A stretch of 64,000 nt of DNA, from positions 1,448,155-1,512,154 of the forward strand of contig NZ_QVFV01000001.1 of NCBI RefSeq assembly GCF_004212215.1, written 5' to 3'. Positions within the stretch are counted from its first letter, which is position 1. The number at the start of each line of letters is the position of its first letter. Positions 37,582-47,599 of the stretch are shown here, piece after piece. The notes under the pieces are model-generated. The model worked only from the letters and a program-made list of their open reading frames with translations, was not told where the DNA came from and did not search any database. The stretch comes from Leptolyngbya iicbica LK. GTDB lineage: Bacteria > Cyanobacteriota > Cyanobacteriia > Phormidesmidales > Phormidesmidaceae. Both the position numbers and the translations under genes were made by a program.

Positions 37582-39441
37582 TCAGCCTCTTTGCCCAAGG
37601 ATAAATTCATCAAATTTGACGACATCTGAATTGGGTTGGCGGGTATCGAAATAGTAGCTGGTGACTTTGCCGCTCCCCGTTTCCAAAATGCTGAAAGCGG
37701 TGATGTCATTACTGGCAATGTAGGGCAAAGGGCTGCCCGAGTCATCTTCTAACGGGGCCAGGGTGGGCATCACCGGGGCAAGTCCGTTGGGATCTCCTTG
37801 GGCCACATAATAATCTTGTTGATAGCCGTTAAATTCGATCGTGTCTTCGCCAGGGGGCATCTGACGCTGCTCGGTTTGCCAAAACGCACCGTAGGTATTC
37901 CCCACATTCGAGGTTTCTAAAAAGTGCATGCCCGACTCGCTGACAAAGCGATTCCACAGGTGGGAATGGCCGTAGAGCACCAGATCGACGCCTGCACTTT
38001 CTAACAAGGGCATCAGGTCGCGCATGATGTAGTCATCGCGCTTGGGGTATTCGTAGCGGACCGCACGCAGAGCGCCGTCGGGGTAGCGATCGTACAGCGG
38101 CACCGGATCAGTAAACGGGGGCACAATGTTGTCGCCTAAGCTATGGGGCGGGTGGTGCAGCATCACGATTTGGTAGCGCGCTTGCTGAAATTCGGGGCTC
38201 GCTAGCTCAGATTGGAGCCATTGATATTGCGGGCTACCGGCATGGATGGGCTCAAAAATATGTTGGCCATGTCCCCAATTGATCGGGTTGCCCAGATCCG
38301 CCAATCGCTCTTGAAACCGTCCCTGTACGCCAATTTCGACCGCTGGCCGTCGCCAAATATTGGTCACAAAGAGAGACACCAAGCGTACATCGCCAAAGGT
38401 AGTCGCGTAAAACTGGCTGGTGGGGCGATCGCGACCCGGCACTTCAGCCATTGGCAAGGTGAACAGCTCTTCGTAGGTATCCGTATTAAAGGAATGATTC
38501 ACAATCCATTGCTGGCGCAGAGCCGGATCACCCTGGGCGTTGAACAACTCGGGTTGGGCATCGTAGACAGCAACGGCCGCCGCGCGGGGTACCGGATCAT
38601 TGAATTGCTTATTCAACGGGGTGAAGGGTGAAACCCGACCCATAACTTCATGGTTGCCGATCGCGGGAAATAGGGGTGCTGACTGAATCAAAGCGCCGCC
38701 ACGATATTCTTGATTGCCTAACTGATAACTCGCGCGGCCTTGCAAAGCGGGAAAAAACGCGGCTCCTGTCGCATCGTCAAACCACTCAGAGGCGCGATCG
38801 GGCACATTCACCAAATCGCCAGCCACAAATACGGCATCGACCGCACCGACAGTTTCCTCAACTTTTTGCAGGTTGGCTGCCGTCATCGGCTTAGCCTGGT
38901 GGTCAGAGGTCAGCAAAATTTTCAAGGGTGTCCCGGCGGCGGGCGCTGCCGACAGAGTAAATTCCTCGCTCGTCAAGATTTCGCCATCATCGGTCACACT
39001 CTCAACGCGATAAGGCCAACGCTGACCCGGTTGCAGCCCTGTCACCTCCGCCTCATGTCGCCAGACCAAGCGAGGAGCCGGGGCCTCCAGCGCCTCACCA
39101 CTGGGGAGATTAGAGGCCTGGTCTTCTTGCAAACGAGACAGCAGGCGCGTTGTGGCTGGCACCGTCGACGCATTGTCCGCTAATCTGGCCCCCGATCGCG
39201 GGCCGTAGTATACCGTGTGGGTCTGCCCGGGAAACTCAGTAAACCAAACCACCCGCACCGATGTCGCGGTGGGCAACTGCAAAAACGGATCGGTGAGTAA
39301 TCTGCCCATGGCTGGCGAGCCTGAACTGCTAGTCGTAAAGGACACTTGCGCCTCTAAGGTAATCACCAGCAAAGCCACCACCGTGAGCACAATGGCAGAA
39401 ATCAGCAATGTCAGGTTTTCGCGCCGGGTCATAGTGGCCAT
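37582..39441 (-). CDS. Purple-acid-phosphatase-like metallophosphoesterase, exported
   Basis: 619 aa. One N-terminal hydrophobic helix (about 10-31) suggests an anchored or secreted protein. A fibronectin-III-like domain follows (about 45-165, VRVVWFTEFPGQTHTVYYGP). The calcineurin-like phosphoesterase domain has LLTSDHQA, VFVAGDLVN (GDx2N), AIGNHEVMG (GNHE), IVMLHHPPHS and VLYGHSHLWNR (GHxH), a complete set of di-metal ligands except that the usual first D-x-H reads SDHQ. The substrate is probably an extracellular phosphomonoester. The start is ATG at 39441; ATG at 39432 (with AGGA 8 nt upstream) is equally possible. Confidence 0.85.
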   Translation of the reverse strand: MATMTRRENLTLLISAIVLTVVALLVITLEAQVSFTTSSSGSPAMGRLLTDPFLQLPTATSVRVVWFTEFPGQTHTVYYGPRSGARLADNASTVPATTRLLSRLQEDQASNLPSGEALEAPAPRLVWRHEAEVTGLQPGQRWPYRVESVTDDGEILTSEEFTLSAAPAAGTPLKILLTSDHQAKPMTAANLQKVEETVGAVDAVFVAGDLVNVPDRASEWFDDATGAAFFPALQGRASYQLGNQEYRGGALIQSAPLFPAIGNHEVMGRVSPFTPLNKQFNDPVPRAAAVAVYDAQPELFNAQGDPALRQQWIVNHSFNTDTYEELFTLPMAEVPGRDRPTSQFYATTFGDVRLVSLFVTNIWRRPAVEIGVQGRFQERLADLGNPINWGHGQHIFEPIHAGSPQYQWLQSELASPEFQQARYQIVMLHHPPHSLGDNIVPPFTDPVPLYDRYPDGALRAVRYEYPKRDDYIMRDLMPLLESAGVDLVLYGHSHLWNRFVSESGMHFLETSNVGNTYGAFWQTEQRQMPPGEDTIEFNGYQQDYYVAQGDPNGLAPVMPTLAPLEDDSGSPLPYIASNDITAFSILETGSGKVTSYYFDTRQPNSDVVKFDEFILGQRG

Positions 39442-39473
39442 CCTGAGCTAGCAACAGGGCTCTTAACTCATTC

Positions 39474-39902
39474 TCAAGCGAGAGCGGTGGAACGGACAAT
39501 TTCCTGGTTGGGTGCGCCGACTTCGTACAGTTCAATGGGTAAACCGTCGGGATCAGCCAAAAAGACAAAGCGGCAACCCGTATATTCATCCGTGCGTACA
39601 GCTTCTACGGGCACCTGGGCCGCCGCCAATTTGGTGAGCCAAGGGTCGAGCTGAGATACCGCAAATGCCAAGTGACGGAGGCCTCGCGCCTCGGGCTGAG
39701 TGGGGCGAGGCGGCGGATCAGGGAAAGAGAATAATTCCAGTTGTGAACCATCGGGCAAAGCCAAGTCTAGCTTGTGAGATCGCCGCTCGATCCGGTAATT
39801 TTCGGCGATGATTTTGAGGCCCAAAATGTGGCAGTAGAAATGGCGCGACACCTCATAGTCGGAACAGATAACGGCTACATGATGGATGCGCAGTAAGGTC
39901 AT
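39474..39902 (-). CDS. VOC-family protein (YaeR/glyoxalase-like)
   Basis: 142 aa with a vicinal-oxygen-chelate fold closely like E. coli YaeR: IHHVAVICSDYEVSRHFYCH, LPDGSQLELFSFPDPPPRPT, GLRHLAFAVSQLD and FVFLADPDGLPIELYEVG. The metal ligands His, Glu, His and Glu can be placed. A lyase or dioxygenase-type activity is possible; the substrate is unknown. It reads in the same direction as the phosphoesterase, with 32 bp between them. Confidence 0.9.
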   Translation of the reverse strand: MTLLRIHHVAVICSDYEVSRHFYCHILGLKIIAENYRIERRSHKLDLALPDGSQLELFSFPDPPPRPTQPEARGLRHLAFAVSQLDPWLTKLAAAQVPVEAVRTDEYTGCRFVFLADPDGLPIELYEVGAPNQEIVRSTALA

Positions 39903-40175
39903 GACGGATCATCGCCACCAATGGACTGGCTAATCAAACGATCGCCGCATGCAGCATTCAAGGTTCGAGCTGCAACCGTGGAAGTAGAGAATAAAATGCT
40001 GCAGCCTTGATCCGAATCTTTGAGTCCCTTAGAGATCAGCATTTTATAGACTCCAAGTTGCATTTTGCCTGCTCTGGCACTGCCGAGATGGCTGTTCACA
40101 CTTAAGTAAATTCCCATTCCTTAATCGGCAATAGTTCAGTTGCCCACTAGCTTAAATTGGACCATGGGTTGCTAC

Positions 40176-40826
40176 CTAAGAGGCTGAAGAGTCTTCTGGA
40201 ATCGCCTCAGAGTCTTCGTCTTCGAGCCAGGTGAACTCGATCGCATCTCCCGCTTGCATCCCCAGTTCGGCGGCCCGACCCCCACGCAGCTCTAGCACGT
40301 AGTCGACAGGTTGCCGCCCCGGCCCATAGGTGGGACAGGGATCGCCCTCGCAGGGGGGAACATCGCTCGCGATCGCCACCACCTCACCTTGGTGAATGAA
40401 CACCATATCTAAGGGGATCAAAACATTTTTCATCCAGAAGCTCACGGGGCGGGCCGGCTCAAAGGGAAAGAGCATCCCGCGATCGTCCGGCAAAGATTCT
40501 CGCGCCATGAGGCCAATCGCCTGTTGTTGAGGCGTTTCTGCCACTTCGAGACCGAGCGTTTGATCCGCAATCTCGACCTCAGCGGCGACGGGCAAAATTT
40601 GTCCTTGGGCTAATAGCTGTTGGTTCAGCAGTTCTTGATCCAGCTCAGGTTGGGAGGGGGCTGGGGTTTCGGCCGTCGGCGAGTCGGCTGGGAGCGGAGC
40701 GGCCGAGGGTTCTGGCGATTCACTTTCGGAAACGGCTGCGTCACAGCCCACCAAAGCCGCCACAGATAACACTGACCACAACACAGAATGCACTAAGCCA
40801 ACACGCCACTTAGCAAAAAGCTTCAC
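40176..40826 (-). CDS. DUF192 lipoprotein
   Basis: 216 aa. The N-terminus has a signal sequence with the lipobox VAALVGC (Cys about 28), then an acidic Pro/Ser/Glu-rich linker (about 33-75). The DUF192 domain fills the rest: QQAIGLMARESLPDDRGMLF, SFWMKNVLIPLDMVFIHQG, VLELRGGRAAELGMQAGD. The function of DUF192 is unknown. Confidence 0.9.
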   Translation of the reverse strand: MKLFAKWRVGLVHSVLWSVLSVAALVGCDAAVSESESPEPSAAPLPADSPTAETPAPSQPELDQELLNQQLLAQGQILPVAAEVEIADQTLGLEVAETPQQQAIGLMARESLPDDRGMLFPFEPARPVSFWMKNVLIPLDMVFIHQGEVVAIASDVPPCEGDPCPTYGPGRQPVDYVLELRGGRAAELGMQAGDAIEFTWLEDEDSEAIPEDSSAS

Positions 40827-41046
40827 TCACTCAACTCCTAACTGACGGGTCAGTTTTGTCGTAAGTTATGCCAACGATAGTAGCGTTATAGCGCTGATGA
40901 CTCGTTGGTTTCGCTGTCATAGCATACCGAAAAAATCTGCCTGTTGTGTGTAGCGCTTGACCCACCATTGCGAGCCTTGCCGCCCACCGCTTGGCAGCAC
41001 TTGGGCAAACTGGTTCCCCCTGCACGGTCACAATTCGGCAGGGCGT

Positions 41047-43422
41047 TTACAACGGGGCGGGATTGCCCACCAGAACAAAAGCAGCCCAATTGATGGGATC
41101 AGGATATTGGGCGCGGGTTTGGAGCATGGCTTGGCGAAGAGCCTGGGCTTTGTCGGCACCCTGTGACAGCTCGGTATAAAAGGCTTGCATTAAAGTAGCG
41201 GTGGGCTCATCGGGCACCGCCCAAAGCGAGACGACAGTACTTTGGGCTCCTGCTGATAGCAGCGATCGCGATAAGCCCACCACCCCATCGCCTGTCACTT
41301 CGCCCAGGCCGGTATCACAAGCGCTCAACACCACTAGTTGGGCGGACAAAGACAGATTGGCAATTTCTCGCGCGGTCAATAAACCATCATCATCGTCGTC
41401 GGGGGCGAGGGCGATCGCACCAGGAATGGGAATGCGATCGGTGGTATCGACATAGTCCAGCAGGCCATGGGTCGCGAGATGCACCACATTGGCCGTGGAC
41501 ATGGCCGTTGCGACCTGCGATTCGGTAGCGTCGCTGCCCAGTATCGCCTGCGTTTGCAAGAGGTCGGCAATGGCGATCGCTTCCGCTTCCGCCCCCGGTA
41601 AGGGCTGCAACTCGCCTTCTAAGCTGGGGACAGCAGGCATGGTGGGATTGCCCACGACTAGGGGGGCAGCACCAACCATCGTCGCCTCAGCCAGCGTCAG
41701 GTCGAGCAGTTGAATTGCAGGCGTAGTGAGCAAGGTGTGCTTATCAACCAGCGCCTGCCCGGCGGCATCCGTAAGCGCAGCAAAGGGCAGATAAAACAGC
41801 GATTCGTGGGGCACCAGCACCACCAGCGCGTCGGGATCATCGGGGAGTGCGGCCTCGATCGGTGCAATCAAACGGGTGTAGAGATCATTGAGATCAGACG
41901 AAGATTGGGCGCGATCGGTCTGCACCACGCCAATGCCACGGGTGCGGCCCAAGGCCCCAATGGCCGAACGACTTTGCTGCACCTGCTCATTCAAGCTGAG
42001 GGTGATGCCCGCCAGGGAAATTTCTTCAAAGGTTACGGTGCCGTCCGGCGCGACCACCCACACAAATACCCGCCCCGCTTCACCCCGCTGCCGACCCTGC
42101 ACGGTGAAGTCGTCTTCTGGGACGATCGCATATTCCACCAAGGTGGCGTCTAAGCGCTGGGCGACCTGACGCAATTCATCAATGGTCGGCGCGGTGATGG
42201 GCGTGTCATCCGTGGCAAAGGATTCCACAAAGGCGCGAGCCCGCCCCGCTTCCGAGGTTTCCAGCGCAGCGATGTAATCGCCTTGGGCCACCTGCACCTG
42301 CATCAGCAGGTTGTAGGTATAGATTTGGGTATCAAAGACGTTGACTTTATCGGCATCGGCTAGCCCCCGACGGAGGGCAGATAGGAGCTGTACTGATTCT
42401 TGCAGGGCGATTTCAGCTGGGTCAAAATCGCCCGTGACGAGTTGGGTATGGGCCAAATTGTTCAAAGCATCGGCCAGCAGCCGGGGCGTTTCGAGGTCGC
42501 GGGCGATCGCCACGCTGGCTTGATGACTCCGCAGCGCCTGCTCAAAGTCATTCGCATCTTCAAAGGCGACGCCCAGGTTGGTCAGCACGGTGGCTTGTAG
42601 CTGGCGATTGCCCGTTTCTACCGACAGGGCCAGACTGCGCTGAAACTGAGCGATCGCGGCGGCTTGATCGCCCAACTTTTGGTAAGTGCCACCCAGGTTA
42701 TTCAAACCATACGCCGCAGACCCGAGGAAGCCCGCGTCCGTAGCCAGGGCAATGCCCCGCTCATACCAGGCGATCGCCCTGTCGAAGTCCCCCTCTAGGC
42801 TGTAAAGACCGCCCAAGTTCATTTGGGCGGTCGCTTCAAGAGACGGGGCGTTGACGTTAGCCGCCAGAGTCATGCTCGTTGATTGGGCGGCGATCGCCGA
42901 ATCATAATCCCCTAGCGCTTCGTAGGCATTGCCCAAAAGACCATAGAGCTGGGCGATCGCGGCCGATTCGGGCTGATCTTGTAATTGCGTCAGCGCCTGT
43001 TCATAGGTCTCTACCGCTTGGGCAAATTGCCCCGACGCTTGATAGGCAATGCCCAAATTGCCCAAAGCTTGGGCGACGAGATCGGGCCGCTCCAGCATTT
43101 CGGCAATCGCGGCACTCTCACTGGCATAGGCAATCGCGTCACCATGACGACTGAGGGACAGGGTGGCGGCGGCCAACGCATTCAGCGTCAGGGCCGTTTG
43201 AGTGGAATTTTCTGCGGCTCGAAACCCGCTCAAAGCCGACTCCCAGGCAGCGATCGCCGCCTCGTAATCGTTAGCCTGAAATGCCGTCAACCCGGTTTGA
43301 AAAGCCGTGGCAGGGTCGGGCTCTCGGACGCTTTGACTAATGGTGACAGCTGCCGACGGCAGCCATCCTCGCGGCTGGACGTCAGCACTCAGCAACGCCG
43401 CCGCCCACAGGGTCGATAACAT
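41047..43422 (-). CDS. TPR-CHAT caspase-like protein, probably exported
   Basis: 791 aa. Hydrophobic start MLSTLWAAALLSADVQ looks like a signal peptide. About 8-9 TPR motifs occupy residues 40-360 (for example AIAQLYGLLGNAYEALGDYD). The CHAT domain (about 480-785) has the catalytic pair His652 in HLATHGLLDY and Cys702 in VVLSACDTGLGEV, and ends WAAFVLVGNPAPL. CHAT proteins are clan CD cysteine proteases related to caspases and separase. The start ATG at 43422 has GGGGAG 6 nt upstream. It is the second gene of an operon with the hemagglutinin-type gene, 36 bp away. Proteolytic activity and any substrate are inferred. Confidence 0.9.
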   Translation of the reverse strand: MLSTLWAAALLSADVQPRGWLPSAAVTISQSVREPDPATAFQTGLTAFQANDYEAAIAAWESALSGFRAAENSTQTALTLNALAAATLSLSRHGDAIAYASESAAIAEMLERPDLVAQALGNLGIAYQASGQFAQAVETYEQALTQLQDQPESAAIAQLYGLLGNAYEALGDYDSAIAAQSTSMTLAANVNAPSLEATAQMNLGGLYSLEGDFDRAIAWYERGIALATDAGFLGSAAYGLNNLGGTYQKLGDQAAAIAQFQRSLALSVETGNRQLQATVLTNLGVAFEDANDFEQALRSHQASVAIARDLETPRLLADALNNLAHTQLVTGDFDPAEIALQESVQLLSALRRGLADADKVNVFDTQIYTYNLLMQVQVAQGDYIAALETSEAGRARAFVESFATDDTPITAPTIDELRQVAQRLDATLVEYAIVPEDDFTVQGRQRGEAGRVFVWVVAPDGTVTFEEISLAGITLSLNEQVQQSRSAIGALGRTRGIGVVQTDRAQSSSDLNDLYTRLIAPIEAALPDDPDALVVLVPHESLFYLPFAALTDAAGQALVDKHTLLTTPAIQLLDLTLAEATMVGAAPLVVGNPTMPAVPSLEGELQPLPGAEAEAIAIADLLQTQAILGSDATESQVATAMSTANVVHLATHGLLDYVDTTDRIPIPGAIALAPDDDDDGLLTAREIANLSLSAQLVVLSACDTGLGEVTGDGVVGLSRSLLSAGAQSTVVSLWAVPDEPTATLMQAFYTELSQGADKAQALRQAMLQTRAQYPDPINWAAFVLVGNPAPL

Positions 43423-43458
43423 GAGATTCTCCCCACTTAGCGCTCAATACGCTGTGCT

Positions 43459-45969
43459 TTACTCTTCACACTCAGCGTCAGGGTCTTCCTCATTGTCGTC
43501 ACAAATTTCTAAGATTGACTCTTCTGCTTCGGTCTCAATGCCGCGCAGGGTTTCTGCATCGTCGTCGTCGGAGAGGTCATCCAATCCGGTGGTGTCGGCG
43601 ATTTCGTTAGTGGGTTCAAACAGTTGGCTCTCTAAAAAGGTGACGATGGTGCGATCAGGCTCGGCGAACAGCAAGCCCGCCAAGGTGCCGTTTTCGCCAG
43701 GCGGGGGCGCGACGCCGCCGTCACCCACGATCGCCGGCCCGATGAAAAAGTCGCGTGCTTCAAATCGGCGAGTGTTGAGGGTGTCAAAGGCGATCGCAAT
43801 TTCGCCGCGAGTGTTGGGATCGATCTTCACCCCCCGGAAAAAATATTGCTGGTCGGCAGCGGGGGGAATGGGATTATCCGCCGCGTCACGGGGTAGAGGA
43901 ATCGCGACAAAAATACTCAGGTTGTAGGTGTCAGAAGCGATCGCGTTACCAGCGGCATCTCGCTGCGACACCGCTTCGACCCGAAAGAAATCTTCCACGC
44001 GGAAGGTGTCGGCGGCATTGACCACCAGTCCACCAGCCCCAGCCAAGATACCATCGACGATGATGTCGCCCTGCGTGGATTCCAAATAAACGCGACTGCC
44101 GTTGCCGCCGCCCAGCCCCACCGCTCCCGAAATCAGCGGTATCCCATCGGCATCAATAATCTGGCGCTGGAGCGCATTCAAATCGCCCGCTTGAATGGAG
44201 GAACCGATCACCGTCAAGTTACCGTCCGTTTCCACCGAGGGATCAATATTGGCGTTATCGTTGCCGTCGCGCCAGGTACGAATATCGCCCAGGGTCACCG
44301 CTCCCCCCGCCGTGATGAATACATCGCGTCCCGGGGCTGAAATCGTGTCGCTCGGATTCATGGCAAAAGTGCCGCCGGACTCAAAGCGAATCGGGGCGGG
44401 ATCGGGCGGCACCTCACTGGGCACGAGGGATTCGGTGATCTCCACGCCATTGATGAAAATGGGCGATCGCTCGGCAAAGGTAAGTTCGTTGTCGGCCAAA
44501 TCTTCGATGGTGATGCTGTTGCTGGCCCGTAAGGTAACAGCGGTATCACCACTCAGCCCTTCCAACTCCGATTCAAAAATGAGAGTGGGAATGGGATCGG
44601 TCAGGGCCAGGTTAGTCTCGCTCAGCAGCGTCGCCAGCGTATCTGTGTCATCACCGTCGGCAGTGCCATTGCGAATGATGATGTCGGTCGGGTCGAGCAA
44701 CAGTTCGCCGTCGGTGCCCAGCGGGGCGGTCGTATTCACCATGCCGTCAAAGAGCAGCGATCTCGCCCCCGACACTTCTACAAACCCGCCGTCGCCGCCC
44801 AGGCCCCCCCCTTGGGCCGAAATCTCCCCGGCAAACGCTGTCGTGTCATCTGACCAGAGAATCACCGTGCCGCCATCACCCTCCACGAGTGCATCCGCGG
44901 CGATCGCGCTCTCGGCATCCATCACCGTCAAGGTAGAACCTGGCAGCGTAAGTTGTCCCATCAGATCACCGCCCACGCGCACGGTGCCGCCCCCCTGGTC
45001 GCCTGAAGCATCCACCGTGGCGCTGAGCAAACTGACGCGATCGCCCACCACCGTCACATTGCCGCCCTTGGTGCCAGAGGTGTCGAGGGTGCCCGTGGCG
45101 ATCGCGGTCCCTGGCACATCGGCAACGGCGGTATTCACCAGGGCGATCGTGCCATCAGGATTTGTCGTGATGCCGGTGGCGGTGGCAATGTCGCTGCCCG
45201 TCAACAATTCCGGCAAAGCTAATGGTGAAAAGGGCAAGGATGTCGGAGCTTCAGCAGACAATGCTTCCAACTCTAGGCTCAGGGCCATGTCGGTTTGGCT
45301 AATGCGGACGAGGTTGCTGTCGGGGATGGCGGCGATCGTGATGTCGCCCCCCGGTGCAGTCAGCGTCCCAGTGGAAATCACCTGCCCCCCCACAAGGGTG
45401 ATGGACTCGCCTGGCATGACAGCCAAATTTGCGGCGTTGACGATCGCGCCTTCCTCGCCCGTAAACGCAAATCCGGTCGGCGTTCCCGCCAACTGGCTGT
45501 AATCGTTGGGGCCGAGGACATTAAACAACGCCTCATCAAACAGCACCCCGCTGGCGGTAGTCGCCGCAAACGATCCGGCCAAATCAAGCTGGGCATTGGG
45601 GCCAAACAAAATTCCGGCAGGATTGATGAGATACAGATTGGCCGCACTGCCCGCCACCTGCAAGCGCCCGTCAATATAGGAAGCCTGACCGCCCGTAATT
45701 GCACCCAGAATCGATTGCACGTTGGGCTGGGCCAAAAACGCCGCGGTCTGGTCTGCCGTCAACCCAAACTGAGTAAACGCATGGAACAAAGTCTGCTGGT
45801 CAGCCGACAGCTGCCCCCCCGTAATGTTGAAAGTTGGCCCAGCGGCCTCAACCTGGGTCGTTCCGCTCGGATCGGGAGTAATGGGGCTTGCCTGTCCGGA
45901 TAGCGCAAACCCCAACAGCGTACTACCCACCACCAAAGCAGAGACCGACGGATGCAGAACAATATTCAT
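43459..45969 (-). CDS. Filamentous-hemagglutinin-type (two-partner secretion) protein
   Basis: 836 aa from ATG at 45969 (the frame extends to 46056). A signal-peptide-like start (MNIVLHPSVSALVVGSTLLG) is followed by the TPS domain (about 25-260) with GPTFNITGGQ, LFHAFTQFGL, LYLINPAGILFGPNAQLDLA, and GFAFTGEEGAIVNAANLAVM. The remainder is beta-helix-like repeats rich in Gly/Asp/Val (to about 700), then a mixed region, and an acidic tail ending ICDDNEEDPDAECEE. The length is modest for this family. It would be exported across the outer membrane by a TpsB/FhaC-type pore; none is encoded in this window. It lies upstream of the CHAT gene in the same operon. Confidence 0.88.
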   Translation of the reverse strand: MNIVLHPSVSALVVGSTLLGFALSGQASPITPDPSGTTQVEAAGPTFNITGGQLSADQQTLFHAFTQFGLTADQTAAFLAQPNVQSILGAITGGQASYIDGRLQVAGSAANLYLINPAGILFGPNAQLDLAGSFAATTASGVLFDEALFNVLGPNDYSQLAGTPTGFAFTGEEGAIVNAANLAVMPGESITLVGGQVISTGTLTAPGGDITIAAIPDSNLVRISQTDMALSLELEALSAEAPTSLPFSPLALPELLTGSDIATATGITTNPDGTIALVNTAVADVPGTAIATGTLDTSGTKGGNVTVVGDRVSLLSATVDASGDQGGGTVRVGGDLMGQLTLPGSTLTVMDAESAIAADALVEGDGGTVILWSDDTTAFAGEISAQGGGLGGDGGFVEVSGARSLLFDGMVNTTAPLGTDGELLLDPTDIIIRNGTADGDDTDTLATLLSETNLALTDPIPTLIFESELEGLSGDTAVTLRASNSITIEDLADNELTFAERSPIFINGVEITESLVPSEVPPDPAPIRFESGGTFAMNPSDTISAPGRDVFITAGGAVTLGDIRTWRDGNDNANIDPSVETDGNLTVIGSSIQAGDLNALQRQIIDADGIPLISGAVGLGGGNGSRVYLESTQGDIIVDGILAGAGGLVVNAADTFRVEDFFRVEAVSQRDAAGNAIASDTYNLSIFVAIPLPRDAADNPIPPAADQQYFFRGVKIDPNTRGEIAIAFDTLNTRRFEARDFFIGPAIVGDGGVAPPPGENGTLAGLLFAEPDRTIVTFLESQLFEPTNEIADTTGLDDLSDDDDAETLRGIETEAEESILEICDDNEEDPDAECEE

Positions 45970-46405
45970 GGGGCAACGGGGGCAAGACGAAGGGTTAACA
46001 AGTCGCCACCGCCAGCGATGTGGGAGCGCGATCACCGCAGCGATCGCCGCATCCATCCCAGCACCAAATAGGCAGCATGAGCAAAGGACGTAAAAGAAAA
46101 ATCAGCGTTTTCCGTACATTTTCGGAGGCTGCGTCTAGCTTACTGGATGAAATCCGCCATTTCATCTGAGCGCGATCGCCGAAAAAGATTGATATATCAG
46201 GGTTATTGGCGATTTACCCCTGACTGCATCAATGACAAAAATTGATGTTTTTAATCCGCGTGGCCCAGTGCTGACGCCGCCGACTCGGCCTGGTCTGCGG
46301 AAGGCCCAACACCATTGCTGGCAGCATCGCCAACCACTCCTTATTCCGTCGCCACCCGCGATCGCCGAAAACGTTACAGTATGTAACGACGACTGAGGGT
46401 GCAGC
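45970..46405. other. Divergent promoter region between the hemagglutinin gene and nei
   Basis: 436 bases with no supported gene. It must hold the promoters of both divergent transcripts. No inverted repeat or riboswitch-like structure stood out. Confidence 0.5.
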
Positions 46406-47230
46406 ATGCCTGAGGGGCCAGAGATTCGCAAAGCGGCAGACAAATTAGAGAAGGCGATCGCTCACCAGCCCACGACCGAAGTCTTCTTTGCCTTTGAACA
46501 TCTGCAACCCTACGCCGAAAAGTTGACCGGGCGTACCGTCACCCATATCGCCACCCATGGCAAAGCTCTCGTCACCTACTTTGACAACGATCTCTGCGTT
46601 TACAGCCACAACCAGCTCTACGGCAAATGGATGGTGCGCCAGGCTTACAACTTTCCCAATACCAATCGGCAACTGCGATTTGCCATCCACACCGATCGCA
46701 AATCGGCCTTGCTCTACAGCGCATCAGATATTGAAGTCCTGACCGCCGACGAGGTGCTCCACCATCCCTTCATCCAAAAGCTCGGGCCAGATATCCTGAA
46801 CCCGCAAGTAACCCGCGAACAGATCTTTGATTGGGTGCAGGAAAAGACGTTTTATCGGCGGCGATTCACCACGCTGCTGCTCGATCAAGGCTTTCTCTGT
46901 GGCGTGGGCAACTACCTGCGCAGCGAGATTCTGTTTGTCAGCGGCATTCATCCCACCCAGCGACCGACCGACTGCGATCGCGAACAGCTCGCCCGGTTCG
47001 CCGATGCCGCTCTGACCATTCCCCAGCAGTCCTATCACCACAACGGCATCACCAACGACCTCGACATCGCCCAAGATTTGAAGCAACGCGGCTGGCCCCG
47101 GCGACAATATCGCCACTGGGTGTTTGGCCGTGATGGGCAAGGCTGTTATGCCTGCGGCACCCCAATTGTGAAGGAGCGATCGGGCGGGCGGCGCTACTAT
47201 TACTGTCCCACTTGCCAACCCACCGACTAA
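46406..47230 (+). CDS. nei: Endonuclease VIII (Fpg/Nei family DNA glycosylase)
   Basis: Base-excision repair enzyme that removes oxidised pyrimidines and cuts the AP site. 274 aa. Start PEGPEIRKAADKLEKAIAHQ carries the catalytic Pro1 and Glu2 after Met removal; the N-terminal run and LYSHNQLYGKW fit Nei rather than MutM. The helix-two-turn-helix (LLLDQGFLCGVGNYLRSEIL, about 159-178) and the C-terminal zinc finger CYACGTPIV...YYCPTCQP are complete. ATG at 46406 is clear. Confidence 0.93.
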   Translation: MPEGPEIRKAADKLEKAIAHQPTTEVFFAFEHLQPYAEKLTGRTVTHIATHGKALVTYFDNDLCVYSHNQLYGKWMVRQAYNFPNTNRQLRFAIHTDRKSALLYSASDIEVLTADEVLHHPFIQKLGPDILNPQVTREQIFDWVQEKTFYRRRFTTLLLDQGFLCGVGNYLRSEILFVSGIHPTQRPTDCDREQLARFADAALTIPQQSYHHNGITNDLDIAQDLKQRGWPRRQYRHWVFGRDGQGCYACGTPIVKERSGGRRYYYCPTCQPTD

Positions 47231-47599
47231 TCTCAGTGTTCTGCGATCGCGATAGATCTTGACTACTTACTAGGGGGAGCGGGGGAGCCAGGGGGCAGCC
47301 GATTGGGTCATGATTGAGAGCATCGATATCACGCTCATTCAGTTGCGACTGAGGTTTGATCACGGCTTTAACCTCACCGCCTGCGGCACCTCTCCTTCGC
47401 AAGGAGAGGTTTAGTTACGGGTTGGCTACGACTTCATTGGCAACTGCTCAAAACTCTGGTTCCTCTCCTTTGCAAGGACTAAGTGAGGTTGGCGAGATCG
47501 CTCCGCTGCCATGCTGCCCGCTTTCTGTAGCGAGATGAAGTGATATTCAGTCCCCGCCTTAAAATCACGAAGATCCCCTTTTTATTTGAGAAGACCAAA
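47231..47599. other. Intergenic region with a strong hairpin
   Basis: 369 bases, no gene. ACCTCTCCTT (47388-47397) pairs with AAGGAGAGGT (47401-47410) around a 3-nt loop, a 10-bp perfect stem. A diverged copy of the left arm plus loop (CCTCTCCTTTGCAAGGA) lies at about 47462-47478. This type of palindrome is common in cyanobacterial intergenic DNA and could end nei transcription. Confidence 0.6.

Noticed and set aside
44195-45502. A 435-codon plus-strand frame opposite the hemagglutinin-type gene
   Set aside because: It is antisense to a well-supported TPS protein, has very biased Ser/Pro/Val composition and no recognisable domain; it is a shadow of the repetitive GC-rich sense gene.
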